Assembly: GCF_000764305.2 (NCBI RefSeq)
Contig: NW_025933077.1
Coordinates: forward strand, 34,137 to 98,136
Length of the DNA stretch: 64,000 nt
Origin: Hyalella azteca
Lineage: Eukaryota > Arthropoda > Malacostraca > Amphipoda > Hyalellidae
Reading direction: 5' to 3'
Notes under the pieces: generated by a model
What the model saw: the letters and a program-made list of their open reading frames with translations, nothing else
Database searches by the model: none
Told to the model about the DNA's origin: nothing
Translations under genes and position numbers: made by a program
Shown here: positions 10,623-22,255 of the stretch, piece by piece
How the letters are laid out: each line of letters begins with the position of its first letter
Numbering within the stretch: the stretch's first letter is position 1

Positions 10623-12252
10623 CACATGTGCCGTTCAATCAGAAAAATTAATGGATCAAACTGTCCGAATTGTCACACGCTTTCATACCCACAGTCAAAG
10701 CAGAGAGCGGATGCGTAGCGTAGCACTAATACGTCCTCTTGACAGGCCAAACTGAGTCAATATGACACACATAAGTGTACCAATATTCGGGTTCACTTCT
10801 GAAAAAACTTTAGAGGAATAAGCCTCACTTATTCCTTTAAAATAAAATAAATCTCTGCCTGCCTTTAAAAAATGTACACGTGCCGTCAGTTTTCGTTTGT
10901 TTTCGTAAATTCGTTCCTCTAGTTTCGTTCACTAATCGTTTCGATACATCATCGTTTCTTAGCCTTTCTCGCATGGCTTTAAACCGGTAGCCAGTGATTA
11001 GGAGTTATTATCTATATCACAGGATAAGAATAACCGTAGTTATTCTTATATTATATACATATTATATATCATACTATTTTTAGGATTTATCCTCATATTA
11101 TATATCTTATAATATTATATTTCATTCAGTGACCATTTCACGTACTTTATCCTACACCGAGTATCGCGTCAGAAGCCAGCCATTATCTCCATTTCAACGG
11201 ACTACATCCTGTAGGATTCCACCACGCCTGACTTTACTATAGTTTACCACTTAAACCCCCGGAAAATATCTTGCATGTGTTTTTCCCATAGAATTTCCAT
11301 TAACCGCTGCGAAAAATTCCCAGTAAATCCACTGTACATGTAAGGGTCATGTAGTCCAAGTAGCTACACTCTTTCCGCTTATATATAATATGTCACATTA
11401 CGAATTTATGTATATATATATTTTAATATATATATATGTATACATATCCACAGCGACACACTTTCAGCTCGATGTACTGACACACCCTTAAGCCGGGCCA
11501 AACTGGGTCAGGATGACCCACAAAAAGGCAAAAAGTGCATCGCTATCTGGACAAAGTTGCGCTGAGTGTATGGAGCCTTTAAAACAACAATATATTCAAG
11601 TACATCGTTTGTTTACAGGAAACGTCGGAAAACGGTCCTATAAAAACAGGATGCGCATCCTTTGTCTGTGCTCTATGGCTTCATGGACAATAATATTAAT
11701 ATGGACAATGGTAAAGGAATAGCCTTGATTATAATATATATAACTTACATTTATTGCAATATATTCGTGATTTGCAATACAATGACCCTAATGTATTGTG
11801 ATATAAATCACTTATAAATAGTTATGGCAACCGAAATAAACAATACATTATATACCTCATATATAACCATAACCATATATAATTACCATATATAAACCAT
11901 TGACCTCTGCAATCATAACCACATATAAACCATATTTTATATATACCTCATCCATAAACCATAACCATATTTTATATACTGACATCATAGTCTCAAAAAA
12001 CCCTCGGTTTTCTGTTGTCCCAGAAAACCGATAAAAATATTCACATGTGAAAAAAGATTTGAAAGGCAAAGAATTATCAACGTTATTATGAGTCAAGTAA
12101 TTGTAAATATTTATTATAAAGGCGCAAAAATATGCGTTATTGGCACGAAGTTCCCAGATTCGTATTTTATTCGTATACTGTTCAGAAGAATTTTTATCGT
12201 AAATATATCGGGTCAATATTTAGTAATATATATTTCAAAAGAAATAGAATGA
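10623..12252. other. AT-rich intergenic, no gene
   Basis: Contains AT-rich, TA-rich tracts (11040-11130, 11400-11445) and a degenerate ACCATATATAA-type repeat around 11850-11960. A 69-codon frame at 11513-11722 and a 119-codon minus frame at 11857-12216 have no recognisable motifs and are biased by AT content. Confidence 0.5.
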
Positions 12253-12468
12253 ATAGCGGTTTCAGCGTTCATTAGGCAGTAAGCCTGTCGCCGATTTTTA
12301 ACAACGCAGAACAATCACAGCTTTTTTCGGTCTCGAACACGCAACTCACTGCTTCTGACCTCTTCGCCGATTCTGACCAGGAACTGTCGCAGGTAGCTGG
12401 GATCGAACCCGCACCTCTCTGCACCAATCCTGGTACTCAGTACTGTAACCACTGGGCCACCCTGCCCA
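12253..12468 (-). mobile_element. SINE, near full-length, minus strand
   Basis: Reverse complement of the element at 910-1152: AGCGGTTTCAGCGTT tail at the left end, then GGGATCGAACCCGC (B box) and CCACTGGGCCACCCTGCCC (A box) at the right end. Confidence 0.85.
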
Positions 12469-13380
12469 GTTTACATTTAGGCAAAGGTTTCTGTGAAGTA
12501 TAAATTTAAAACACATAGGAAACATAAATAAATATCGTTGCACTCTCTGCCGTCCCGTTATCATAACATGCGCAGGTGGTCGGTCAGTCAAGGTCAGAAG
12601 CTAACAGGATTCCCGAGCAGACTAAGTAAGGAGCGTCACTGCGGGTAATTATCAGTCAAAAGTTAAATAAGACTTAGTTATTTATTCACTTAGTAAACCT
12701 TATCCGATGTCCTAAATCACCTAAAAGGACAGCAGTATTAACTGTGAAATTTTAACATCTGTAAACGTTAAGTTTCTAGAAAAAAAAAAGAGGGAATGAA
12801 TTTTGTACCGAATCCTGCTAAACTTCTGGCAACTAAGCCCTGCCTAGTGAGTAGAGATCTTGTAACAACCCGCATCTCAGAGTTCCGCTGGACGTGCAAG
12901 GAGTAGGTAGTGTGCGCGACACGCTCTTGGATTATCTCTGAATCTCATCGCACGTATATATATATATACTCATTCTAAACTATTATTCAACGTAATGATT
13001 TTTGTTGTTTCAACGTTGATTCAACCTGACATTGCCTTTTGGGAATGAACGATTTAATGGCTGCTTTTGAGAAGTGACAAAACTGCATTCCCGTTCCAGT
13101 GTAAACTTGTTTGACTTGAGTTATATCCTGTGATATAGATAATGGATTTGAAACCTGGACGGATGCTGAGCTTCAAAATATTTACAGGCTAGCTAGTAAA
13201 AAATATTATATTTCATTCGGGACGCCTGTCAGAGACCACCACTGCCGTGCTTCGAACGGACTATCATGATCCCTTCCCTCAAGAACGTAGCCAGTAACAC
13301 TTCTTGACTGTAACATTATAAGCCGTAAGCCACCAGACAGATCACATCCATTGAATTAGAACAATCAGCCCACGGGAAAG
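12469..13380. repeat. block U of the array unit (upstream of copy 2)
   Basis: Non-coding block found upstream of protease copies 2-5 (also about 22926-23705, 32575-33245 and 43241-44045). Recognisable landmarks are TAAATATCGTTGCACTCTCT, GGTCGGTCAGTCAAGGTCAG, AAAGGACAGCAG and CGAATCCTGCT-AACTTCTGG. It marks the extent of the tandem duplication beyond the coding region. In this copy a short AT run (12955-12969) is inserted. Confidence 0.8.
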
Positions 13381-13512
13381 TAGCCTGACGTTGAATGGCC
13401 CAGCATCGTTTGCCAATTCGCGAAAAAATTTTACACCACCCGGACGGAGCGCGCCGGAGCCGTCCGCATCTGTCCCGTGTGGCAAATCAGGCTACGGTCG
13501 AACGGCTACTCA

Positions 13513-13690
13513 TCGTAGGGCGATAAATTTTGGAACAGGAATATGCTATCCGAAACCTAACCCAGATGCTGTGAGCTAAAAGTTACGTAATTTAACGAAG
13601 CTGCCGAATTCACTCGCCGAAGGACGATAGATTTTGGAACAGAACAATGCTATCTGAACCCTAACACCAGATGCTGTGGTCTAAAAGTGA
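13513..13690 (+). repeat. 105-bp tandem duplication
   Basis: A roughly 70-bp sequence (GCGATAAATTTTGGAACAGG ... CCAGATGCTGTGAGCTAAAA) at 13520-13585 recurs at 13625-13690 with about ten differences. Only the copy 2 upstream region has it. No coding content is apparent. Confidence 0.75.
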
Positions 13691-14084
13691 CGGTCTGGTG
13701 GTGCACGGCAGGATGTATGCAGTTCCACTGGCGGGCTGGGCTGGTTGGTCGCCTTCTGTTGTCCGCCAGTTACAGTTCGAGCTAAAGTCAGGGTATGAAG
13801 TGATGATTCGATGTAACAATCAATGGTGGACAACCATTATTCTCTGGGCTATTCGCTTCAGAATATGGTGGCGTAAAGCTCCTAATATTTAAAGCAAGAT
13901 GATGTCATGGGCTGGTCACTGACGGATGGTTTATTTCGCTGCTAATTGGTGGTCATCAGGAAATATGTTAAGCGTTCCTTTCAGGACTGATTGGTGCACA
14001 AATTTGGTTGTGCACGGCTGCGTTTCCTTTCAATCATTTAATACACTTACTTTCATTCACTCGAATTTTTTAAAGAAACGGGTG

Positions 14085-14310
14085 AGAATAACATGGTAGA
14101 TGAGAGAAAGTGCCTACCGGCATGTGTAGTACAGGAGTGACTCCTAACTCTGGTAAGAATAGCATTATGGGTAAGAGGACGCGTGTGCCGGCATGGCAGT
14201 AGAGGGTTAACCCTCAACTCTGATAGGAATAGCATTATGGATAAGAGGACATGTGTGCCGGCATGGCAGTAAAGGGTTAACCCCCATTTCTGGTAAGAAT
14301 AGCCGGACGA
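14085..14310 (+). repeat. 70-bp minisatellite upstream of copy 2
   Basis: About three degenerate units of the array's 70-bp repeat (GGTAGGAATAGCATTATGG, GAGGACGCGTGTGCCGGCAT, GGCAGTAAAGGGTTAACCC). The same repeat precedes copies 3, 4 and 5 with different copy numbers. Confidence 0.85.
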
Positions 14311-14633
14311 GTGATTGCGTACCGTTTTCTGTAACCGCTGCCGCAGGATCAGGCGTGAAGGATGGCCGATATTTCCGGGAATAGCTTTATTGTATTGGCT
14401 TAATTATTTGACTATTGACATTGTTTGAAATGGATAGGTTTACGATATTGTCGGGAATAGGTTTAGAATAATACGGAAGGATGATTATGTTTACAGGATT
14501 AAGTCAATGATCTTTACGGACAATATTAAGCTGTAGAGGCATTAACCAGTAGAGGCGCACAGGCTGACTGTCAGGGAACACAATCTGTCGTCTATTGAAA
14601 GTCTCAAAGGTGAATCCCCAGCTATTAGGCAGG

Positions 14634-17600
14634 ATGCTGCCTGGCCTACTATTCCTCGGACTTGCCTGCTTTGGCCTGCCTGCATGTGAGGCACAACGAC
14701 CCGTCGTCTTCGGAGGGACAGCGCCTCCAGGCGAGTGTGGGATCAAAATTGCATTGCTATTGGGTTTGGATTATTTGTTATAAACACGTACAAACTACGG
14801 GTTAAAAATATAATGGCGATTTACTTCTGGGGTTGAAAAGATTACTGTGATAGAAGTTCACCTCCAGCATGACAACACACGTATATCCAGGGTGCCGTTG
14901 CGTGCCGCTTACGGACTGCCCTGAGCTACGGCCGCGTCCCGGCCAGCGCTGGACGCCCGACCTAACAGCGGCCATTCAGCGCCTGAGATGCGGTTTTGCT
15001 AACCGCGCAATTAAGGTGAGCTTTGTGGCTTCATTGGTTGGTTGGGATGAGCTGCGAGGTTAACTTGTTACAAGTGAATTAGGTTGTTAGTATCAGTAAG
15101 GTGCAGCTTCATGCATAGTAAATGTTATAGGGAATTTCTCCACAAAGTTGATTTGTATAGGTATCGTGTCAAGGAGTAGAGAGATACATAGCAGACGCTT
15201 TAGATGAGTTCTAAACTCCCTATCGATGCTTGAGTATGAAATAAACATATAAGTTGATTTCCGGTGTATACTGGTAATTCTTTGTTATTTTACGCGAGTC
15301 TTCTTACAGGGAAAGCATAAGTTTATTAATATTTATCATTTTTTGTAATAGAAGCGCCCGACAACCTCATGCTGAATTAAAATACTGTCACGGGTGTTGA
15401 AGATATCAGCCCCAACTGCTCGCACATAACAGACACGATTACTGAGGGTACAAGCATCAATATACAAATGAAAGGTGCGAGTGATGGAGGGACGCCCCAC
15501 ACCAAATCGCTACCAGAAACTAATACAAAAATGAGAACATGGCGTATACATACAAATTGTTTGGCATTAGTTGCACCGTGTGCCTACGCAGATTTAGCTA
15601 AGCTACCTCTTAGTTGGTTAGTGTTGCCAGACCTTTGTATACTATGGCAGTGTCTTACCAGCATCAGTTCTGGCTCTCTGAATTTGACTCGAAACTCCCA
15701 CATCATCACCATGACTGATGAGAATGTGATCTTTCACACTGTCCCGCAGGAGAATGTGGAATACTTGGTTCCATGTAACAGCCTCCCCTACAGGTGTGTT
15801 GTGGTGGAGGGCAGTCATCACCCACGACTAAGGGCCCTCCTCCTCCGACCGACCTGCCCCGGACCTGCGGCGACACCAATAGCATTGACAGGATATTCGG
15901 GGGGAAGAATGCCCCCCTGGGGGGCAACCCCTGGATGGTCGCCCTAGGGTACTCTGGTGAGTGACTATATTGTTCGTGGAAAGATTTGCTAGCTGCAATT
16001 AAAACATGATGGAATAAATACTTTTGAAGTGAAGTTGTATAAACTTAAGGGGTACCAGGGTAATGACGTTTATATTGTGAATACAGATAGTTCCCACACA
16101 GCAGTAGTTCCCCCATAGCAGGAGTTCCTCCACAGCAGTAGCCCTCTCCCCTGCACTAGTGCCTCCTCTCGCATCAGTCCTCTAGTCGCAGTCTCTAGTC
16201 TAGTCTAGACTAGTCGCACTAGTCCTCTAGAAGTAGTCCCCTCTGCTCTAGGCCCCCACTGAAAAAGTCCTCATTGCATATGCCACCCCCCTTGCTCTAG
16301 TCCACACTGCTCTAGTCCCCCACTACGCTAGTCCCCCCCTGTCCAAGTCCTCCCTTGCACAAGCCCCTGCCCTGCACTATTCCCTCTCTGCACTAGTCCC
16401 CTGCAGCACTTGTCCCCTCCTGCACTAGTCCTCTCCTGCAATTGTCCCTCCTGAACTTGGCTTCCGCTGCACTAGTATCCATGCACAAGCCCCTTAGCCC
16501 CCCTCTGCACTAGTCTCCCTGCACTAATAACCCCCTGCCTATTCGCCCTGCATTCTTACACTAGTCCCCTTTCGCCCTCCCCTTACACTAGTCTTCCACT
16601 AGTCCCCTCTTCGCAGTGCCGGGTCCGCGTGGTGAGCTCAAGCTGAGTTACGAGTGCGGGGCGACGCTGGTGACGCGCCAGCACGTCGTCACCGCCGCCC
16701 ACTGCGTCCGTCCTGACGACATCGGCTTACTGTCCCTGTCAGTTTTTCATAATTTTATTATAGCCGTGAAAGTCCATTTCCCTAACAAAATTCGGGGATC
16801 ACCTAGGCTTCGGCCGAATAGTCACTACACTCGGCGCAAAGTTATTCTGGGTCAGTTGGCCAACTGATCGCAATCAGCGACTAGTCAGAACCTCCTGGCC
16901 GACTTTATGGTCTACTTAGAGTAGGGCAAGAGTTGGCAGAATCCCCTCAGTCCCCTCACCAGGCTCTGGTAGCTGTCTGATTCGGGGGCCGGAATGTAGA
17001 CCAAAAAGCGGACATAGAGAAGCTGATTTACGTTCCTAGTCCTAGGCGGTTCCTAATTCAGGCTCGCCACCAACTAAAAATTTTGATTGGGGCGCAAGGT
17101 TATTCTGGGTCTGCTTGGCTACCCAATCGAAATCAGTTTCTGGTCAGAATCTCCTATCCAACTTTATAGTCGCCTGAGAGTATGACAAGGGTTGGCCGAG
17201 CCGAGTCATACCGAGCTTACACGCTGCCCAGAGGCTGCCCTTCAAACCCTGGGCCGAAGCGGACATAAAGAAGCTGATTTGCGTGCTCCCCAAGTCCCAG
17301 GCGGCCCTATATGCAGGGTCGCTCAGGCCTCTATATTTTGTTAGGTATATTACTGATCGCTGGTTACAACATTCACTGTCAACAAACTTTCCTCTGGCAT
17401 AAAATACGCGAACGTCCCTCAAACAATGTGTTATTTCTCATTATTGTCAACTTATCGCTTTTCTCCTGCTTGTTTTTAAGCTCGCTGAGAAGCCCCGCCC
17501 TTGCCTCGGCATTCATTTGATTTGATAGCTTGTTTTATATATTCACACAGGAGCACACATTACAATGAAATATATGAAAAACGTGAAACAAAATAGCAAG

Positions 17601-20340
17601 GCTTCCAAGTGAAGCCCATATAAGATAAAAGAAACTTCGCAGGCATGATAATAGGTACAAAACTTTATTCTAATCCTAATAAGATCACGATGTGAACAAA
17701 TAAAAAATAAATTTTTTAAAATAATCACACCCATTGAGAAAAGCCTTAAGAAAACTAATAACCGCTTGTCATAATGAAAAATTAGCATAAAGGAGGCAAT
17801 ATAAAATTACACTGAGTAAAGCAGGGTACAACTGCAAACATCAAGTCAAAATGCTTAAAACTTGCGTACTAATTGAAATCAAATTAATACTGGTTACGGA
17901 TAAAATCACGGAATTTTATTTTCAAAAACATTTTGAAGCAATCTTATTTGAACACATCTGGATATTCGTTAAAATATTTTACACAATTAAAACAGGTACC
18001 TTTTCTATTTCTAAACGAACCGGTGGTAAGTTAAATCGAACGCCCCTTGTGTTATGGGGATGTTGGGGAACAAGAGGGGTGAAAGCAGATTTTAAAAAAC
18101 GTTCATCGTGGCAAAGTGCTCTATTCATGAATTTTGAAAGTGGAAATCTGAACAACATATCGTCAAGTTTCAAGATTTGTAACTGCCTATATAATTCGCT
18201 AGTAATTGGCAATGGAATATTATTATCATCATACCTAACCCTAAGCATAAAACGCAATGATTTATTAAGTGATGTGATGACCCGTTTTTTTTATTGAAAG
18301 GTACACCACCCCAGATTACCAAATTGCTTGACAGTTTGGATAAGGACATTGCGCAGAAAGGCGTTTTTCATGAAGGGAAAGTCAAAACATTTGATAAAGC
18401 ACGCAAAACTCCGAGGGCTTTACTCAGCCCATGGCAGACGTGGTTAATGTGTTCATTGACGGAAATCTAGTTATCGAGGATTAAACCAAGATATCTGAAT
18501 TCATCGACCCATTGTAAGATTGTCCCATTGAAAGTGATGTCACAGATGATTTATCAACAGTTAATTTTACCTCTGCGTTAACGTGACGTGTTCAATCCCT
18601 TCTAATTTTGTCTTATTTCTCAATCAGACGATTATTGTCATCTCTTTTTATACTCTAATTTTACCCAAAATGACTTCGTTCAAAGGAAACAAGCGAACAT
18701 CGGCGAGTGGAACACGGACACAGACCCCGACTGCATCGTGTCGCCCGCGACGCGCAGAAACATCTGCGCGCCGCCCGTTGTCGTACGTCAGATCGCTGTC
18801 GTCAGGTTTGACAGGCCTGTCACTTTTGGATGTGAGTTTACTTCAGCAAAAACTGATTAATCATCATAACTAGGTGTAATTATTACCTACCATATCGTCA
18901 AAAACGTCCTACGTCAATTTGCGTGTCTTTGAAATCGTTTTAAAAATACATTTATAACTCGAAGTCATCGCTTCCGTCATGTACGAAAATCGTTTTTTAA
19001 CCGTAGGTGACGAATATAAAGGGCCATGTAGCTATAAGACTCAACTATTTTCGATGAGATAACGTTATCTCATTTAGATTGAGCAAATGGAACGTTTGTT
19101 TGTGACGATTGCTTCTCAAGTGAAGTTATTCGATTTAATATTACGTCAGGCAAGGTTCAGTTTTGACCGTACGTCAGGACGCTGCCGTCCTTCGGTACGC
19201 ATGATTCTTAAGGGCGCTGTTCAGGCAGCCGTCAACATTGAGACCAAGCAGCTTTCAACCACTGGCCTACTGGCCTGCCTTTGGTGTCAATCTGGTTAAT
19301 TTTTTGAATAATGTAAAAATGTGTGTTTTCAGCTGGTATGTGTGTTCCGTTGGCCTCTGCCTGACTATTGTGTCGCCTCACTTCACCCAGGTTAATATCG
19401 ATAATAAGCATCAATGTGAAAATTTTCCTGCGCAATAATTACTGCTTTATATATTTCATTGCACTCATTAAGGATCCCACGCGAACAGTGTTATTTAAAT
19501 ATAGAAATTCTGACGTCTATTTCGCTACCTCGAGTAATTAAATGGTCGTGATGAAGGCATCGTATGGAATCTGGCGCTCCCAAGCATTTGATTGGCGGGA
19601 AGAAACTGTTTGAAGATTTACAAGCCCCAATGTTCTTTTCTGGTGAAATTTTACCATCAGTATACCTTTTTTTATCCCCACAGCCTACATACAACCCATT
19701 TGCATCCCGAACAATTTTGACCCGAATATCCTGGCGTCGTCGGAGTTTAACCCATTGGCTCTGGCGGTAGGCTGGGGGAGGACTGAGACACTTGGCTCTT
19801 CCCCAGTGCTGCAGGAGATCAGGCTCCCCTTGGTGGATATGCAGCGCTGCAACGCCTCCACCCAGGGCAGGCTAAACGAGAACCAGGTTAGGGTGATGCA
19901 AGCTATGTTTCGAAACTTGAAACAAACGGTAACTTGATCCATGTCACCACACCTACACCCAAATTCCGGTATACTAACTGCTAATCCTATGAGTGGTTGG
20001 TGCTGACTATGGATTGAAACTTGTTCCATCTGGAAATTTTTTTCTCTCTTTCATGTAATCGCACTCACCGTCTACTCTGGCACCTCAACTGCCTTATCAA
20101 TGCTCCTACTTACACCTTCTCGCGTACCTTCAGATATGCGCTGGGGGAGTAACGGGGCAGGACACGTGCACGGGGGACAGCGGGGGTCCGTTAGTGGCCA
20201 CAGGCAAGGCCGGGGGCAAGTATTTCCTCATAGGACTCACGTCCTACGGCCCCCTCCTGTGTGGCCGAAACGGCAGCTTCGGCGTCTACACGGCCGTCCA
20301 CAAGTACCGGGACTGGATCGTACAGACCCTTGCGGTGTAG
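14634..20340 (+). CDS. CLIP-domain serine protease homolog, copy 2 (catalytic Asp deleted)
   Basis: Exons: 14634-14730 (signal peptide MLPGLLFLGLACFGLPACEA), 14891-15015 (CLIP), 15794-15956 (VCC, linker, DR|IFGG), 16617-16737 (TAAHC), 18686-18831, 19684-19886 and 20134-20340 (TGDSGGP, stop TAG). All junction phases fit, giving an open 353-aa product. I start at the conserved Met before the signal peptide. Intron 1 uses a GC donor (CAG|GCGAG). Exon 5 is 57 nt shorter than elsewhere: the bases between two ATCGCTG repeats are gone, removing 19 residues including NNDIA with the catalytic Asp, and the frame is kept. By family knowledge a trypsin-fold enzyme without this Asp is not catalytically competent, and losing 19 core residues may prevent folding, so the product is either a non-catalytic serine protease homolog or a dead gene. 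Intron 4 carries a minisatellite, a 258-bp tandem duplication and a LINE fragment. The block that precedes exon 1 in copies 3-5 is missing here. Confidence 0.85.
16085..16610 (+). repeat. degenerate GCACTAGTCCCC minisatellite before exon 4 (copy 2)
   Basis: About 525 bases of pyrimidine-rich degenerate units built on CTGCACTAGTCCCC, ending at the acceptor of exon 4. The matching arrays before exon 4 in copies 3, 4 and 5 are shorter; this is the longest. Confidence 0.85.
16833..17330 (+). repeat. 258-bp tandem duplication in intron 4 of copy 2
   Basis: Landmark GGCGCAAAGTTATTCTGGGT at 16834 recurs at about 17092, followed by matching TTGGCxAxCxGATCGxAATC and GCGGACATA-AGAAGCTGATT segments. 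Absent from the other copies. No coding potential seen. Confidence 0.75.
17530..18565 (-). mobile_element. LINE reverse transcriptase C-terminal fragment, minus strand
   Basis: Read on the minus strand from about 18550 it gives VDEFRYLGLILDN, then NEHINHVCHGLSKALGVLR, and after a frameshift LQILKLDDMLF and QHPHNTRGVRFNLPPVRLEI (17979-18257). These are the thumb and C-terminal motifs of CR1/jockey-type ORF2 proteins. Frames are broken, and it has inserted into intron 4 of protease copy 2. The plus-strand frame at 17851-18297 is its antisense shadow. Confidence 0.75.
19166..19290 (+). pseudogene. relic exon-5 fragment in intron 5 of copy 2
   Basis: CGTACGTCAGGACGCTGCCG corresponds to the middle of exon 5, followed by non-exonic sequence (CAGGCAGCCGTCAACATTGA) shared with the same intron of copies 3 and 4. 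It has no splice sites or usable frame. Confidence 0.6.
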
Positions 20341-20789
20341 GATCTGTGGGTTAGACCCTGGATGTTCAGGATATTATATTTAACCTAGGGTTATTGTCAG
20401 AGTTTGGATGGTTTGGTTATCAGGTTAAACTTCGGATCTTTTGCTTTGGACAATGATGGTCGGAACTGTATAGGTACTTGAGATTTTATTGACTCAAATG
20501 AAGAACAATTTCCTAATAGCCAGATCCATGGCTTTAGAAGCTACCGCGTTGCTAGTACAGTATTAATGTTTCAATATTAGAGTATTCGTGTAAGTTTTGT
20601 TATATTTTTAGTCTTTATGGAGACCTCATTACGTGCAGGTCCGTCTTGGTTGGGCAAAGACGAGGGCGAGCTACATATGAAAAATCGTTTCACAAGGGGT
20701 TGAAGGTCCAAAAGTGAAAACTAGCGAGGTATTATGCTTCATACATGTGATTTACGAGAAGTTTTAGAGTGGTTCCAGCTTAGATTAGT

Positions 20790-20997
20790 CCGTTAGATCT
20801 GTTGCCGATTCTTAACATCGCAGAACATTCCCAGCTTGTGGCGGTCTGGAACACGCAACGTACTGCTCCAATTTTGCTGTGCTTAATCGCCTGGCCTCCT
20901 TAACGATTCTGACCAGAACTGACGCACCGAGCTGGGATTGAACCCAGAGCTCACCGTTCCAATTTTAGTACTCTAAACTGTAACCACTGAGCCAACC
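20790..20997 (-). mobile_element. SINE, minus strand, at duplication boundary
   Basis: Head-containing SINE copy (GGGATTGAACCCAGAGCTCA for the B box, AACCACTGAGCCAACC for the A box end). It lies exactly at the end of the 1.26-kb segment that is duplicated next to it. Confidence 0.85.
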
Positions 20998-20998
20998 A

Positions 20999-21596
20999 CG
21001 GAGTTTAACCCATTGGCTCTGGCGGTAGGCTGGGGGAGGACTGAGACACTTGCCTCTTCCCCAGTGCTGCAGGAGATCAGGCTCCCCTTGGTGGATATGC
21101 AGCGCTGCAACGCCTCCACCCAGGGCAGGCTAAACGAGAACCAGGTGAGGGTGATGCAAGCTATGTTTCGAAACTTGAAACAAACGGTAACTTGATCCAT
21201 GTCACCACACCTACACCCAAATTCCGGTATACTAACTGCTAATCCCATGAGAGGTTTGTGCGGACTATGGCTTGAAACTTGTTCCATCTGTAAATTTTTC
21301 CTTTCTTTCATGTCACCGCACTCACCCTCTACTCTGGCAGCTCAACTGCCCATCAAAGCCCGTTCTTACACCTTCTCGCGTACTTTCAGATATGCGCTGG
21401 GGGAGTAACGGGGCAGGACACGTGCTCGGGGGACAGCGGGGGTCCGTTAGTGGCCACGGGCAAGGCCGGGGGCAAGTATTTTCTCATAGGACTCACGTCC
21501 TACGGCCCCCTCCTGTGTGGCCGCAACGGCAGCTTCGCCGTCTACACGGCCGTCCACAAGTACCGGGACTGGATTGTACAGACCCTTGCGGTGTAG
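20999..21596 (+). pseudogene. duplicated exon 6-7 end of copy 2 (extra terminal exon)
   Basis: Exon 6' (20999-21144) has lost the acceptor and its first 57 bases, so it cannot be spliced in as an exon. Exon 7' (21390-21596) is intact: acceptor TTTCAG, phase 0, GDSGGP, stop TAG. It could in principle be joined to exon 6 of copy 2 in place of exon 7. It differs from exon 7 by few residues: SGDSGG instead of TGDSGG, and Ala for Gly at position 226 (FAVYT, codon 21537-21539) at the wall of the S1 pocket. Whether it is ever transcribed cannot be seen. Confidence 0.75.
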
Positions 21597-22044
21597 GATC
21601 TGTGGGTTAGACCCAGGATGTTCAGGATATTAGGTTTAACCTAGGGTTATTGTCAGACTTTGGATGGTTAGGTTATCAGGTTAAACTTCGGATCTTTTGC
21701 TTTGGACGATGATGGTCGGAACTGTATAGTTACTTAAGATTTTATTGACCCAAATGAAGAACAATTTCCTAATAGCCAGATCAATGGCTTTAGAAGCTAC
21801 CGCGTTGCTAGTACAGTATTAATGTTTCAATATTAGAGTATTCCTGTAAGTTTTGTTATATTTTTAGTCTTCAGGGAAGCCTCATTACGTGCAGGCCCGT
21901 CATGGTTGGGCTGAGACAAGGTCGAGCTATTTATGAAAAATCGTTTCACCTGGGGTTGAAGGTCCAAAAGTGAAAACTAGTGAGGTATTATGCTTCATAC
22001 ATGTGATTTATGATAAGTTTTAGAGTGGTTCTAGCTTAGATTAG

Positions 22045-22252
22045 TCCGTTGGACCTGTTGCCGATTCTTAACATCGCAGAACATTCCCAGCTTGTGGCGG
22101 TCTTGAACACGCACCGTACTGCTCTAATTTTTCTGTGCTTAACCGCCTGGCCTCCTCAACGATTCTGACAGAACTGACGCACCGAGCTGGGATTGAACCC
22201 AGAGCTCACCGTTCCAATTTTAGTACTCTAAACTGTAACCACTGAGCCAACC
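22045..22252 (-). mobile_element. SINE, minus strand (duplicate copy)
   Basis: Second copy of the SINE at 20790-20997, carried by the tandem duplication. Confidence 0.85.
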
Positions 22253-22255
22253 GGC

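Larger units (their letters stand above)
20999..22252 (+). repeat. 1.26-kb tandem duplication of the copy 2 end
   Basis: 19741-20998 (last 146 bases of exon 6, intron 6, exon 7, 3' flank and SINE) is repeated at 20999-22252 with few differences. The breakpoint joins the SINE head (GAGCCAACC) to CGGAGTTTAACCC inside exon 6. High identity, including intron and flank, shows it is recent. Confidence 0.95.

Noticed and set aside
17851..18297. 148-aa plus-strand protein
   Set aside because: Antisense to a LINE reverse transcriptase fragment whose minus-strand reading shows recognisable motifs.
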